From: Chryseobacterium aquifrigidense
GTDB taxonomy: Bacteria > Bacteroidota > Bacteroidia > Flavobacteriales > Weeksellaceae
Direction: 5' to 3'
NCBI RefSeq assembly: GCF_006716485.1
Contig: NZ_VFPD01000002.1
Location: forward strand, 1 to 64,000
Length of the DNA: 64,000 bases
Every line of letters begins with the position of its first letter. The stretch's first letter is position 1. A program made the translations under genes and the position numbers. The notes beneath the pieces are model-generated. The model was not told the DNA's origin and ran no database searches. It saw only the letters and a program-made list of their open reading frames with translations. Below are positions 8,783 to 17,433 of the stretch, piece after piece.

Positions 8783-9982
8783 ATGAGAAAAAAGCATCAC
8801 CATAAAAAGAAAACTCCTTCAAAAAAATGGTCTGCCAAGCTGCATTTATGGTTTGGTTTATCCGTTGGTTTCATTGTATTTATAGTCTCTCTTTCAGGGA
8901 CTTTATATGTTTTTAAGGATGAAATACAGGATAGCCTTCGCAAAGAAGCCATTTATCTGAAAAAAGAGGAGATCGGGACAAAGCCTTTACCGATCAATCT
9001 GCTTCGTGAAAAAGTATCATTGGAACTTAATGAAAAATATCCGGTAAGTGCTGTAGAAATTCCTCTGGATAAAACAAAATCCTATCAGTTTGAGTACTAT
9101 GACAAAAGTAAAAAAGGATGGAACTATTTTCAGCAGGTACGTATCAACAAGCTGGCCTATGTCAATCAGTATACCGGAGAAATCCTTGCTGTCTACAATG
9201 AGAAGTATGATGTATTCAGTATTCTGAAATACCTCCATTGGGGGCTTTTACTCAACTCAGAATGGGGGCCGTATACTGTAGGGATCCCAACCGTTATTTT
9301 TGTCATTATGCTGATAACAGGAATCATTTTATGGTGGCCTAAAAACAAAAATGCAAGGAAAGGACGTTTTTGGTTCAATTGGGAAAATGTAAAAAACTGG
9401 AAGCGCAAAAATTATGATCTTCATAATGTACTCGGATTCTACGCATCATTTATTGCCTTGCTCCTAAGTGTTACCGGACTTTATTTTGCTTATCCTTATG
9501 TAAAAAACTCTTTTACATTTGCATTATCCGGTTCATGGGAACTTCCAAAAGAAAAAGAAAGAAAATCGCCGGACTCTCTGATGGCAAAGAATGAAGCTGT
9601 CTTTGATCTGGCAGCAGTACAGACTGAAAAGCTGTACGCAAAATCATCCAGCTTCAGAATTACTTTGAACGGAAAGAATAAAAAAGGAAAAGAACTGAAA
9701 AATCTTCCGGTAACGGTTTACGGAATGGATGGAAGATACAGTGAAAGAAACATCCTGACATTCGATAAATACTCCGGAAAACTGCTTGCCAACAAACCTC
9801 ATCACAATCTCAATACTGCCGAGAAATATTCTAACGCCAATTATGATATCCATACCGGATCCTACTTCGGAATCATTGGAAAAATTATCTGGTTTATAGC
9901 CGGCCTTACGTGTACATCACTCCCTGTAACCGGATTTCTGGTTTGGTGGGGAAAAAGAAAGAAAAAAGGAAAGAAAATATAA
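8783..9982 (+). CDS. PepSY-associated transmembrane protein (siderophore reductase-like)
   Basis: A 399-residue inner-membrane protein with the PepSY-TM layout. A basic, histidine-rich N-terminus (RKKHHHKKK) precedes a first TM helix. A periplasmic region follows, then a TM helix ending IILWWPKNK, a cytoplasmic loop rich in K and W, another TM helix, a second PepSY-like periplasmic part, and a last TM helix with LPVTGFLVWWGKRKKK. Conserved histidines (LHLWFG, LHWGLL, DLHNVLGFYA, YDIHTG) are likely heme or metal ligands, as in FoxB/PiuB-like proteins that reduce ferric siderophores. The gene follows a siderophore receptor and its stop overlaps the next receptor's ATG by one base, indicating translational coupling. 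Confidence 0.88.
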   Translation: MRKKHHHKKKTPSKKWSAKLHLWFGLSVGFIVFIVSLSGTLYVFKDEIQDSLRKEAIYLKKEEIGTKPLPINLLREKVSLELNEKYPVSAVEIPLDKTKSYQFEYYDKSKKGWNYFQQVRINKLAYVNQYTGEILAVYNEKYDVFSILKYLHWGLLLNSEWGPYTVGIPTVIFVIMLITGIILWWPKNKNARKGRFWFNWENVKNWKRKNYDLHNVLGFYASFIALLLSVTGLYFAYPYVKNSFTFALSGSWELPKEKERKSPDSLMAKNEAVFDLAAVQTEKLYAKSSSFRITLNGKNKKGKELKNLPVTVYGMDGRYSERNILTFDKYSGKLLANKPHHNLNTAEKYSNANYDIHTGSYFGIIGKIIWFIAGLTCTSLPVTGFLVWWGKRKKKGKKI

Positions 9983-12096
9983 TGAAAAAAGTGCTTTTAT
10001 CAGCTGCCTGCTTAGGAACTACTACTGTTTTTGCTCAGGTAAAAGATAGTTTACAAACTCAAAATGTAGACGAGGTTGTAATGACTGCTTCCAGAAAAAA
10101 AGAAAACATAAAAGAAGTACCAAGCTCCATCACGGTGGTAGGAGAAAAACAAATTCAGTCTCAGCTGACTGTTAACTCAGATATAACAAGCATTCTCCAG
10201 TATACCGTTCCCAGTTTAGGAACGAATTCCGGGCAGACTTCCAATACAGGACAGACCTTAAGAGGGCGTCAGGTTCTTGTTTTAATTGATGGAATTCCAC
10301 AGTCCACCCCACTTCGTAACGGAGCAAGAGATTTAAGGACTATTGACCCTTCAGCAATTGAAAGAATTGAAGTAATCAAAGGAGCTTCTTCCATCTATGG
10401 TAACGGAGCAGACGGAGGAATCATTAATTATATTACGAAAAGAAACAAAACAGATAAGAAGATCTCCGGAATTTCACAGATTGGTCTTACCGGACAGTCT
10501 TATGGCGGTACATTAGGAGTAAGAGCCAGCCAGCTTTTGTCCGGAAAGATCAATAGATTCGACTATACCCTTTCATTAGCCTATGAAAGAACAGGCTATA
10601 CAAAAGATGGAGACGGCGTTTTGATAAGTCCTACCTACAGTATTGCCAAGATGGACAACTACAACGGATTGTTGAAAGTAGGTTATGATATTAACCAAAA
10701 TCAAAGAATTGAAGCCTCTTATATTGGTTATTCTTCAAGATCAGACCTTAATGTAGGATTGAAGACAGGAAAATACGGAATCACTCCCACCATTGGTGAA
10801 GGAATAGGAAAAGGATTGGAAACCACGCCTCAGGGAACTCCGAAAAACCACAACATCAGAGTAAGCTATGACAATAAGAACCTGTTTGCAGGAACTTCTT
10901 TAAATATTAATCTTTATTATCAGGATTTTAAAACCGTTTACGGATACAGTGATACATTCTTTAACGGTGGGCAATCCAATGTTATTTCCCAGAAAAAAGG
11001 AGCAAGAATCAATTTGGATACCCAATTATGGAACTCCCCTAATTCACAGGGAGAAATCATCTACGGAGCTGATATTCTGAATGATGAAACGGTCCAAAAG
11101 CTTGAAGACGGACGTTTCTGGACTCCTAATATGAGCATGACCAATATTGCGCCTTTCGTATTGGCAAAAATTGATCTTTTCAAAAAACTGACCATCAAAG
11201 GAGGACTTCGTTACGAGAACATCAAAGTAAACGTTGACGATTTCAATACTCTTTCCACTCTTAAAAGTGACGGAACTTTCACGAAAAGCATCCCTGTAAC
11301 AGGAGGAAAACTGAACTACAATGCACTGGTAGGAAATATTGGTATCCGTTATAATATTGAGCCCTATATCAACCTTTTTGGAAGCTTTTCTCAGGCCTAC
11401 TCTATCAATGAGCTGGGAAGAATCCTGAGAACCTCAACTTCTGAAACGATTAAAAGTCTGGAAACAAAACCAATTATCGTTAACAATTATGAATTGGGAG
11501 CAACAGGACAACTTTCCAGCTGGCTGAACTATGAACTAACTTCTTATGTGAGTACCTCTAAACTAGGTGCATCATTTGTACAAAGTCCGGACAGAGCATT
11601 AATGATCCAGAGATCTCCTGAAATTGTATACGGTGTTGAAGGTTTCTTACACTTTACCCCTGTAAAATGGATCCAGTTCGGTGGAAGCTACAGCTGGATG
11701 GAAGGAATTACTTCTGTAAAAGATGACGGTGATTATTCTACCAAGATCAACAACAGTAGAATTTCCGCTCCTAAAGTATTGGCTTATGTTCAGGCAAGAC
11801 CTGTTGCGGCTTTGTCTGTTGGTATTGATATGCTGCATTCTTTCCAGCAAAACAGATTTGAACCTAATGCAAAAACAGGATTGTATGCTTACGGTGAAGG
11901 ATATGTTCCAGAATATACTGTCTTTAATTTCAAATCAAGCTATGAAGTTACCAGCAATTGGAGACTATCATTAGGTATTGAAAACCTTTTCAACAAAGTT
12001 TACCAACCTGCTATTTCATGGTGGACTGCAAGAGACAGTGACTTCACGAATGCTCTTGGACTGAGAGGGACCTTAATGATCGAATACAAATTTTAA
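9982..12096 (+). CDS. TonB-dependent siderophore receptor, second copy
   Basis: An outer-membrane receptor of about 704 residues. The ATG at 9982 shares its A with the stop codon of the preceding PepSY gene and gives a clean signal peptide (MKKVLLSAACLGTTTVFAQ); the reading frame is open upstream only by overlap. The TonB-box-like VDEVVMTAS is followed by the plug (EVPSSITVVGEKQ; RGRQVLVLIDGIP; IERIEVIKGASSIYGNGADGG) and a barrel ending in LMIEYKF. It is more like catecholate/hydroxamate receptors (FepA/IutA class plug) than the first receptor is, so the two probably take different siderophores. Another PepSY gene follows. Confidence 0.9.
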   Translation: MKKVLLSAACLGTTTVFAQVKDSLQTQNVDEVVMTASRKKENIKEVPSSITVVGEKQIQSQLTVNSDITSILQYTVPSLGTNSGQTSNTGQTLRGRQVLVLIDGIPQSTPLRNGARDLRTIDPSAIERIEVIKGASSIYGNGADGGIINYITKRNKTDKKISGISQIGLTGQSYGGTLGVRASQLLSGKINRFDYTLSLAYERTGYTKDGDGVLISPTYSIAKMDNYNGLLKVGYDINQNQRIEASYIGYSSRSDLNVGLKTGKYGITPTIGEGIGKGLETTPQGTPKNHNIRVSYDNKNLFAGTSLNINLYYQDFKTVYGYSDTFFNGGQSNVISQKKGARINLDTQLWNSPNSQGEIIYGADILNDETVQKLEDGRFWTPNMSMTNIAPFVLAKIDLFKKLTIKGGLRYENIKVNVDDFNTLSTLKSDGTFTKSIPVTGGKLNYNALVGNIGIRYNIEPYINLFGSFSQAYSINELGRILRTSTSETIKSLETKPIIVNNYELGATGQLSSWLNYELTSYVSTSKLGASFVQSPDRALMIQRSPEIVYGVEGFLHFTPVKWIQFGGSYSWMEGITSVKDDGDYSTKINNSRISAPKVLAYVQARPVAALSVGIDMLHSFQQNRFEPNAKTGLYAYGEGYVPEYTVFNFKSSYEVTSNWRLSLGIENLFNKVYQPAISWWTARDSDFTNALGLRGTLMIEYKF

Positions 12097-12120
12097 TTAA
12101 TCTAAATAAAAAGTAAATTC

Positions 12121-12128
12121 TATCTTTG
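12121..12128 (+). promoter_or_regulatory. -7 promoter element of the second PepSY gene
   Basis: TATCTTTG matches TAnnTTTG; its last base is 20 nt before the ATG at 12148. It suggests that this PepSY gene has its own promoter. Confidence 0.55.
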
Positions 12129-12147
12129 CATTGCTTTTTACTGTTAT

Positions 12148-13359
12148 ATGAAGAAAAACCATCATCATAAAAAGAAACCGGGCTTTATCAAAAAATGGTC
12201 AGCCAAGCTGCACCTGTGGTTCGGATTGGGAATAGGGTTTCTGATCTTTATTATCTCCATTACCGGGGCATTATACGTATTTAAGGATGAGGTGGAAAAC
12301 ATCACCCGAAAAGATGTTATTTACCACCATGAGCAAAATATTGAACAGAAACAGGTCCTTCCTATCAGAGTGATGGAAAAAGCTGTTGCGGAACAGGTAA
12401 AAGAAAAATATCCTATCCACTGGGTAAATGTTCCTATCGACAAAAAGATGTCCTATATGTTCTTCTGGTATGAACATAATACGGATGCCTGGAACTATTT
12501 TGATGAATTTCCCATCTATAAGCAAGCTTATGTAAACCCATACACTGGAAAAGTACTGAGAGTTTATGATGAGAAAAACGGATTCTTCAATATTGTAAAA
12601 ATGATCCACTGGAGCTACCTTTTGAAGCAGGACTGGGGAACATATGTTGTGGGAATTCCTGTTATCATCTTTATCATTATGCTGATTTCCGGAATTATTC
12701 TCTGGTGGCCTAAAAATAAAGCAGCAAGAAAACAGCGTTTTGCCTTCAAATGGAAAAATATTAAAAGCTGGAAACGAAAAAACTATGACCTTCATAATGT
12801 ATTGGGATTCTATGCCTCTATCTTTGCTTTGATCTTTTCCATTACCGGGCTTTTCTACGCATTCTTTGTCGTTCAGGCGATGATCTATGTTATATTTTCC
12901 GGTGGAGAAACAAAGTATCCAGACTTCTCACACATTAAAACAAAAGCTCCTATCGAACTGAGAACAGAAGGAACACTGGATAAAATCATCAATACAGTCC
13001 AGGCAAAATACCCTGATTCTTATGGTTTCGCCATAGATTTAGGACATCCGCACATGGATGATCATGAACACCCCAACTTTGAAGTGTACGTGAAACACCT
13101 TTCTTATTCTTATCATAAAAGCAGCAGCTTAATCTTTGATGAAAACTCCGGAGAATTGCTGCATACTCATGATCCAAAAGATAAAAACTTCGGTGAAAAA
13201 GTAGTAAATGCCAATTATGATATTCACGTAGGCGCTATTTTAGGGCTTCCTACCAAGATCATTGCTTTTATTGTAAGCCTTATCTGTGCTTCTCTTCCGG
13301 TTACCGGATTTATGATCTGGTGGGGCAGAAAAAAGAAAAAAACAGTAAAAACGGTTTAA
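12148..13359 (+). CDS. PepSY-associated transmembrane protein, second copy
   Basis: A 403-residue paralogue of the protein at 8783-9982. It shares the His/Lys-rich N-terminus (KKNHHHKKK), the WSAKLHLWFG first helix, IILWWPKNKAARK, the KRKNYDLHNVLGFYAS block and the final VTGFMIWWGRKKKK. It differs in the second periplasmic part, which has extra histidines (HPHMDDHEHPNF). The expected role is inner-membrane reduction of an imported ferric siderophore or related periplasmic redox chemistry. Its pairing with the second receptor mirrors the first pair, suggesting that an ancestral receptor/PepSY module was duplicated. Confidence 0.87.
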   Translation: MKKNHHHKKKPGFIKKWSAKLHLWFGLGIGFLIFIISITGALYVFKDEVENITRKDVIYHHEQNIEQKQVLPIRVMEKAVAEQVKEKYPIHWVNVPIDKKMSYMFFWYEHNTDAWNYFDEFPIYKQAYVNPYTGKVLRVYDEKNGFFNIVKMIHWSYLLKQDWGTYVVGIPVIIFIIMLISGIILWWPKNKAARKQRFAFKWKNIKSWKRKNYDLHNVLGFYASIFALIFSITGLFYAFFVVQAMIYVIFSGGETKYPDFSHIKTKAPIELRTEGTLDKIINTVQAKYPDSYGFAIDLGHPHMDDHEHPNFEVYVKHLSYSYHKSSSLIFDENSGELLHTHDPKDKNFGEKVVNANYDIHVGAILGLPTKIIAFIVSLICASLPVTGFMIWWGRKKKKTVKTV

Positions 13360-13438
13360 CATATTAAATAAAACCCTATTAATAATCCATTAATACAATC
13401 TTTTTTATAATTTTAGCCCCTAGAATTTAATAATAGAA

Positions 13439-14407
13439 ATGTCATTAATAGATTTATCAAAACAAGTTGCCCTTGGAGTTGACATCGGCGGAACCAATAC
13501 TAAATTCGGAATCGTAAATCACCGTGGTGAAGTTCTGGATAAAGGAAATCTGAGAACTGATGCCTATGACAAAGTGGAAGATTTCATCGATGCCTTATAT
13601 GAACATGTTCGTCCAATGATGGAAAAGTATGGTACTGAAGCACACTTTGACGGAATCGGAGTAGGCGCACCAAACGCCAACTATTACAAAGGAACTATAG
13701 AACTTGCCCCCAATCTTCCATGGAAAGGTGTAATCCCTTTCGCTGAGCTGATGACAGCAAAATTCGGACTTCCCTGTACCGTGACCAATGATGCGAATGC
13801 TGCTGCCCTTGGAGAAATGCTTTTCGGAGCAGCCAGAGGAATGAAAGATTTCATCATGATTACACTGGGAACAGGAGTGGGAAGCGGAATCATTGCTAAT
13901 GGAAGCTTGATCTACGGACATGACGGGTTCGCCGGAGAATTGGGACATACGATTGTAAAACCAGGCGGTAGAAAACACTGGAGTACGGGTTCTGAAGGCA
14001 GTCTTGAGGCTTACGCTTCTGCGACAGGAATTACCATTACAGCAAAGAAAATGAGAGCCGAATTCCCGGAATCTATGCTGAACCAATATCCTGAAGATGC
14101 AATCAATTCTAAAACAGTATACGAATGTGCGATGAAAGAAGACCCAATTGCTATTGAAGTTTTCAGATATACAGGCCAGAAGCTGGGTGAAGCATTGGCT
14201 AATTTTGTGATGTTCTCATCCCCTGAAGCGATTCTTTTATTCGGTGGAGTGATCAAAGCGGGAGATTTTATTTTAAAGCCTGCTAAGCTTCATATGGAAA
14301 GAAACCTTCTTCCTATTTTTAGAAATAAAGTAAAACTGGTATTCAGTGAACTTGACGAAGCAGATGCTGCCATTCTTGGAGCAAGTGCTTTGGTTTGGGA
14401 AAAATAA
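13439..14407 (+). CDS. ROK family sugar kinase (glucokinase-like)
   Basis: A 322-residue ASKHA-fold kinase. The phosphate-1 motif GVDIGGTNTKFGIV lies near residue 13, and TVTNDANAAALGE and ITLGTGVGSGII form the catalytic and sugar-binding centre (Asp of NDANAA as base). It should phosphorylate glucose or a related hexose or hexosamine with ATP or polyphosphate. An oddity: the ROK zinc signature, normally CxCGxxGCxE, reads here HWSTGSEGSLE, so the zinc cysteines are absent although the glycine/glutamate frame is kept. A TATAATTTTAG stretch about 35 nt upstream resembles the -7 element imperfectly. The gene stands alone. Confidence 0.88.
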   Translation: MSLIDLSKQVALGVDIGGTNTKFGIVNHRGEVLDKGNLRTDAYDKVEDFIDALYEHVRPMMEKYGTEAHFDGIGVGAPNANYYKGTIELAPNLPWKGVIPFAELMTAKFGLPCTVTNDANAAALGEMLFGAARGMKDFIMITLGTGVGSGIIANGSLIYGHDGFAGELGHTIVKPGGRKHWSTGSEGSLEAYASATGITITAKKMRAEFPESMLNQYPEDAINSKTVYECAMKEDPIAIEVFRYTGQKLGEALANFVMFSSPEAILLFGGVIKAGDFILKPAKLHMERNLLPIFRNKVKLVFSELDEADAAILGASALVWEK

Positions 14408-14431
14408 CTGAACACTATTTTAATAATATAG

Positions 14432-14462
14432 AGCATCCTCTTCAGGGTGCTTTTGTTTTTTA
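14432..14462 (+). terminator. Intrinsic terminator of the ROK kinase gene
   Basis: AGCATCCT / AGGGTGCT stem (one G-U pair) with a CTTC loop, followed by TTTGTTTTTT. Confidence 0.8.
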
Positions 14463-15045
14463 ACCACGGATTGCACAGATTTTCACAGATGATTGCGTTG
14501 TATTTTTCTTGTGGTTATTTACGAAAACATTGGTGTTATTTGTGTTTAAAATTAAAATAGGTGAATATTATTCATCCTAATTGAGATGCTTCGACTATGC
14601 TCAGCATGACAGCGCTAATACCCACTGTTTTAAATGATCTCAGATATCAACCATTAATATTTGTATTGAATCTATTTTGACCACAGATCGCACTGATTTT
14701 CACAGATGATTGCGTTGTATTTTTCTTGTGGTTATTTACGAAAACATTGGTGTTATTTGTATTTAAAATTAAAATAGGTGAATATTATTCATCCTAATTG
14801 AGATGCTTCGACTCTGCTCAGCATGAAAATGCTAATACTAACTGTTTTAAACGATCTTAGATTTCAACCATTAACATTTGTATTGAATCTATTTTGACCA
14901 CAGATCGCACAGGTTTTCACTGATGATTATGCTATATTTTTTTGTGGTCATTTGTGAAAGCATTGGTGTTATTTGTGTTTAAAATTCAGCTTAATTGAAA
15001 TGCTTCGACTCTGCTCAGCATGAGAATGCTAATACTAACTGCTTT
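14463..15045. repeat. 217-bp imperfect tandem repeat, about 2.7 copies
   Basis: Three head-to-tail copies begin at 14463, 14680 and 14897 with ACCAC(A/G)GAT(C/T)GCAC, giving a period of exactly 217 bp twice. Copies 1 and 2 differ at about 14 positions by eye. Copy 3 is more diverged, lacks an internal stretch of about 20 bp, and ends near 15045. Each copy contains GCTTCGACT-N(3)-CTCAGCATGA (near 14588, 14805 and 15002), a short motif that recurs in altered form at 32541. There are no open frames of note. The array fills most of the 823-bp gene-free gap between the ROK kinase and msrA. Confidence 0.85.
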
Positions 15046-15169
15046 ACTACTATTTCCGTCATTTACTCTCAATATTTTGTTCTTAACCATGTTAAAATCA
15101 TTTGTAGCATCTATCATTACAATTTGAGTTTATGAGGTTAAAATCCTGTTCAAATGAAAAAGTTTTTCC

Positions 15170-15177
15170 TATTTTTG
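15170..15177 (+). promoter_or_regulatory. -7 promoter element of msrA
   Basis: TATTTTTG matches TAnnTTTG, 54 nt before the msrA ATG, implying a leader of about 45-50 nt. Confidence 0.5.
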
Positions 15178-15230
15178 ATCAGCTTTTCCGGATATAAGGA
15201 AGAGAGAATAAAACAATATAATTACCGACA

Positions 15231-15785
15231 ATGGACAATAATAATTTAGAGCAGATTACTTTCGGAGGTGGATGTTTCTGGTGTGTGGAAAGCTGTTTCA
15301 ATATGCTGAAAGGAGTACAATCCGCTATCTCCGGATATTCAGGCGGGCATAAAGACAATCCGACTTATCAGGAAGTCTGTACAGGGGAAACCGGGCATGC
15401 AGAAGTAGTACAGATCACTTATGATCCAGCCGTTATTTCTTATGAGCAGCTGATGGATGTATTTTTCTTCCTTCATGACCCTACCCAACTGAACAGACAG
15501 GGAAATGATATCGGCACTCAATACCGTTCTGTAATTTATTATAAAGATGATGCGGAAAAAGCAAAAGCTGAAGAAGCTATCAAAGTTTCTCAGGAATCAG
15601 GAAGATGGTCTGGTACTTATGTAACGGAATTAACGAAATTCGACAAATTCTGGCCGGCAGAACAATATCACCAGGGATATTATAATGAAAACCCGACACA
15701 GCCATATTGCAGTGCTGTAGTGGGACCCAAAATTCAGAAGTTTAAAAAGCACTTCGGAGAACTGGGAATGCTGAACGCAGAGTAA
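15231..15785 (+). CDS. msrA: Peptide methionine sulfoxide reductase A
   Basis: A 184-residue enzyme that reduces the S-epimer of methionine sulfoxide in proteins. The active-site motif GGGCFWC lies at residues 12-18, with catalytic C15. C18 and the C-terminal cysteine in TQPYCSAVVGPKIQKF are candidate resolving residues. The YxxGxxxNPTYxxVCxGxTGHAE block of the family is intact. No MsrB domain is fused and no msrB is adjacent. There is no signal peptide, so it is cytoplasmic. The ATG at 15231 begins MDNNNLEQITFGGG, a normal start. Confidence 0.96.
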   Translation: MDNNNLEQITFGGGCFWCVESCFNMLKGVQSAISGYSGGHKDNPTYQEVCTGETGHAEVVQITYDPAVISYEQLMDVFFFLHDPTQLNRQGNDIGTQYRSVIYYKDDAEKAKAEEAIKVSQESGRWSGTYVTELTKFDKFWPAEQYHQGYYNENPTQPYCSAVVGPKIQKFKKHFGELGMLNAE

Positions 15786-15797
15786 GGCCTGATTTTT

Positions 15798-15871
15798 AGT
15801 AAGCCCCGGCTAAAGCCGATGGATCGCAGAGATATTGATAAACGCACTAAAGTCCGTTCCTATTGATATCA
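15798..15871. repeat. Short palindromic intergenic element
   Basis: Contains GGCTAAAGCC (15808-15817), a 4-bp-arm inverted repeat, and CACTAAAGTCCGTTCC about 30 nt later. From memory this type of sequence recurs between genes in Chryseobacterium; here it is a single copy. Confidence 0.35.
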
Positions 15872-15903
15872 ACTGAATAGCTACAAACCGATACAAAATA
15901 ACA

Positions 15904-15935
15904 GAAGCGAAGAGATTTTCTCTTCGCTTCTTGTT
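15904..15935 (+). terminator. Intrinsic terminator downstream of msrA
   Basis: Perfect 11-bp stem GAAGCGAAGAG / CTCTTCGCTTC with a 5-nt loop and a following TTGTTT. It lies about 120 nt after msrA. Confidence 0.75.
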
Positions 15936-15995
15936 TGATGCAAAATGAATATACCAGGAATATTCCAATTGAATTTTAATATTTGCGAAGGAATT

Positions 15996-16832
15996 TTATT
16001 CTGCCTGTATCATTTCATTTTTTCCGGTGTATTTTCTGATGATATATTCTGTGGCCGGTTTTAATTCTTTTTTGTTTTCCGGATCAACACCATCCATGGT
16101 AAAAAATTCAACTTTCCCTTTAACTTTTGAATACCACATTTTTCCCAAGGCATTTTCTACGGTTAGTGTATCTTTTCGTGTAACACGTTTAAAATATTTA
16201 ATCTGAATATCATCCTTAGGAACAATATTTAATACGAGATTTTCTTCATTGCAATCTGTCAGCTTGTATTCGTTTTGATCCCAATACATACAGTTTTTTT
16301 CAATAGAAGGCAGATTTAAAAAATTGAATGATTCATATGCATTTCGGTTTCCCGTTGAGCAGTAATAATTACCTATTAAAAATCCTCCAAGCATTAATAT
16401 CCCCAAGAGACCAAAACTATTTTGTCTGGCAAACTCCGGCATTTTAAAATGCTGCTCATTAATGATATTAATATTGATTTTAGACAGCCTTTCTGATATA
16501 ACCTCCTCATCCTGGTCGACACTTATTTTTACCGTGGTAAGATTCTTTTTTTCATCATTTCTGATAAATGTCCTTGAAAAATCAGTAAAATCTTTATAGC
16601 CTATATACTGGCTCATTTTGTTAAGTCTCTCTGCCTCGATATTCCTGCTGCTGTTCCCCTCTACAAAATCTTCATAATATCGTATGAATGTTTTCTCTGA
16701 AATATCATAGAATTTCAGATTATCAATAAAACAAAGATGCAGATAAGAAGCCAGTCCACTTTTTGTGGTTTTCTCTGACTCTTTTCTTGCCTGCTCAAAT
16801 ACTTCATTAATCAGTAGTTTTTTCTTGGACAT
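15996..16832 (-). CDS. One-TM protein of unknown function
   Basis: A 278-residue protein that I cannot assign to a named family. Residues 1-100 are soluble and helical (SEKTFIRYYEDFVEG, KMSQYIGYKDFTDFSRTF). This resembles N-terminal segments of other Flavobacteriia proteins that look like degenerate DNA-binding or regulatory domains. A TM helix follows near residues 142-158 (FGLLGILMLGGFLIGNYY), then a C-terminal domain of about 120 residues with CMYWDQNEYKL, KVTRKDTLT-like, MWYSKVKGKVEFFTMDG and a TEYIIRKY end. With a cytoplasmic N-terminus the second domain would be periplasmic. It is divergent from the small peptide gene, and a TTACGGA-TT-TCCGTAA palindrome lies 51 nt upstream of its start. 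Confidence 0.7.
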   Translation of the reverse strand: MSKKKLLINEVFEQARKESEKTTKSGLASYLHLCFIDNLKFYDISEKTFIRYYEDFVEGNSSRNIEAERLNKMSQYIGYKDFTDFSRTFIRNDEKKNLTTVKISVDQDEEVISERLSKININIINEQHFKMPEFARQNSFGLLGILMLGGFLIGNYYCSTGNRNAYESFNFLNLPSIEKNCMYWDQNEYKLTDCNEENLVLNIVPKDDIQIKYFKRVTRKDTLTVENALGKMWYSKVKGKVEFFTMDGVDPENKKELKPATEYIIRKYTGKNEMIQAE

Positions 16833-17194
16833 AAACAGTGTTTTCGGGCATTACAAAGTAGATGATTTTCAGTCATACCTCATTACGGATTTCCGTAATA
16901 ACTCCACGCTTAATCACTGTCTATTGATGTCTGTATTTTGTCTAACATTCCTCTACTTTTTTACTCCAAATTTGCCATAGAAATCAACAAATATTAGTAA
17001 AACTGATTTCAAAAAAACCAGAGAAAACAGAGATTAAACTCCGGATTGGGAAGCAGATGTTTCACCTCCGTTTTTAAAGGTTCACTTCCCTAAAAAAATT
17101 AAGAAGCGCTTCGAAATTTTAACAGTGTACAGCTCGTGATTAATACATCGTGAGAGGAAGAAATACGATTTCAATTTCGAAAATTTTAAAGGAA
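16833..17194. other. Divergent intergenic region with palindromes
   Basis: A 362-bp gene-free stretch between the minus-strand one-TM gene and the small peptide gene. It holds TTACGGATTTCCGTAA (16883-16898, arms of 7) and GAAGCGCTTC (17103-17112, a perfect 10-bp palindrome). No exact TAnnTTTG element was found for either gene. Confidence 0.5.
16883..16898. promoter_or_regulatory. TTACGGA-TT-TCCGTAA palindrome, candidate operator
   Basis: A perfect inverted repeat with 7-bp arms. A related palindrome, TTACGG-TTTT-CCGTAA, lies at 19815-19830 directly after the response-regulator gene. The same half-site at both ends of a two-component locus suggests a binding site for that LuxR-type regulator; this is inference. 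Confidence 0.4.
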
Positions 17195-17368
17195 ATGATC
17201 CAAATTATAATGATGCTATTAGGCTTAGCATTTTCAGATAATAATGCCAATACAACAGCAACTGAAAACAATAACTACGAATCTGCAATGAGCTTTTCTA
17301 ACGAAACAGGAATGGCTCCGGGAGATACTAGTGGTGAAACAGGGCAGATTTTGCCTCCAAAAAAATAA
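17195..17368 (+). CDS. Small secreted peptide, hypothetical
   Basis: A 57-residue product. The ATG at 17195 is preferred over an upstream in-frame GTG (17150) because AAAGGA lies directly before it and it yields a short hydrophobic leader (MIQIIMMLLGLAFS). The remainder is polar and glycine/asparagine/threonine-rich (NNANTTATENNNYES), ending GQILPPKK. There is no enzyme motif. It lies just upstream of a TPR histidine kinase gene, with a terminator in between. Small exported peptides with proline-rich tails are common in Chryseobacterium. It could be a secreted signal, a surface peptide, or a decayed longer gene. Coding status is plausible but not certain. Confidence 0.5.
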   Translation: MIQIIMMLLGLAFSDNNANTTATENNNYESAMSFSNETGMAPGDTSGETGQILPPKK

Positions 17369-17376
17369 TTAAACAG

Positions 17377-17404
17377 AAAGGGCAATGAAAATTGTCCTTT
17401 TTTT
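17377..17404 (+). terminator. Intrinsic terminator after the small peptide gene
   Basis: AAAGGGCAAT / ATTGTCCTTT stem with a GAAA loop and a T7 tract. It separates the peptide gene from the kinase gene. Confidence 0.85.
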
Positions 17405-17433
17405 AATATCTTTAGTTGTTATCAATTATTATC

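Noticed and set aside
14408..15230. CRISPR-like interpretation of the 217-bp repeats
   Set aside because: The repeats are long and contiguous without unique spacers, and no cas genes are present.
15154..15252. Short frame beginning MKKFFLFLISFSG just upstream of msrA
   Set aside because: About 32 codons with a signal-like start, but it overlaps the msrA promoter and start in another frame and has no plausible mature part.
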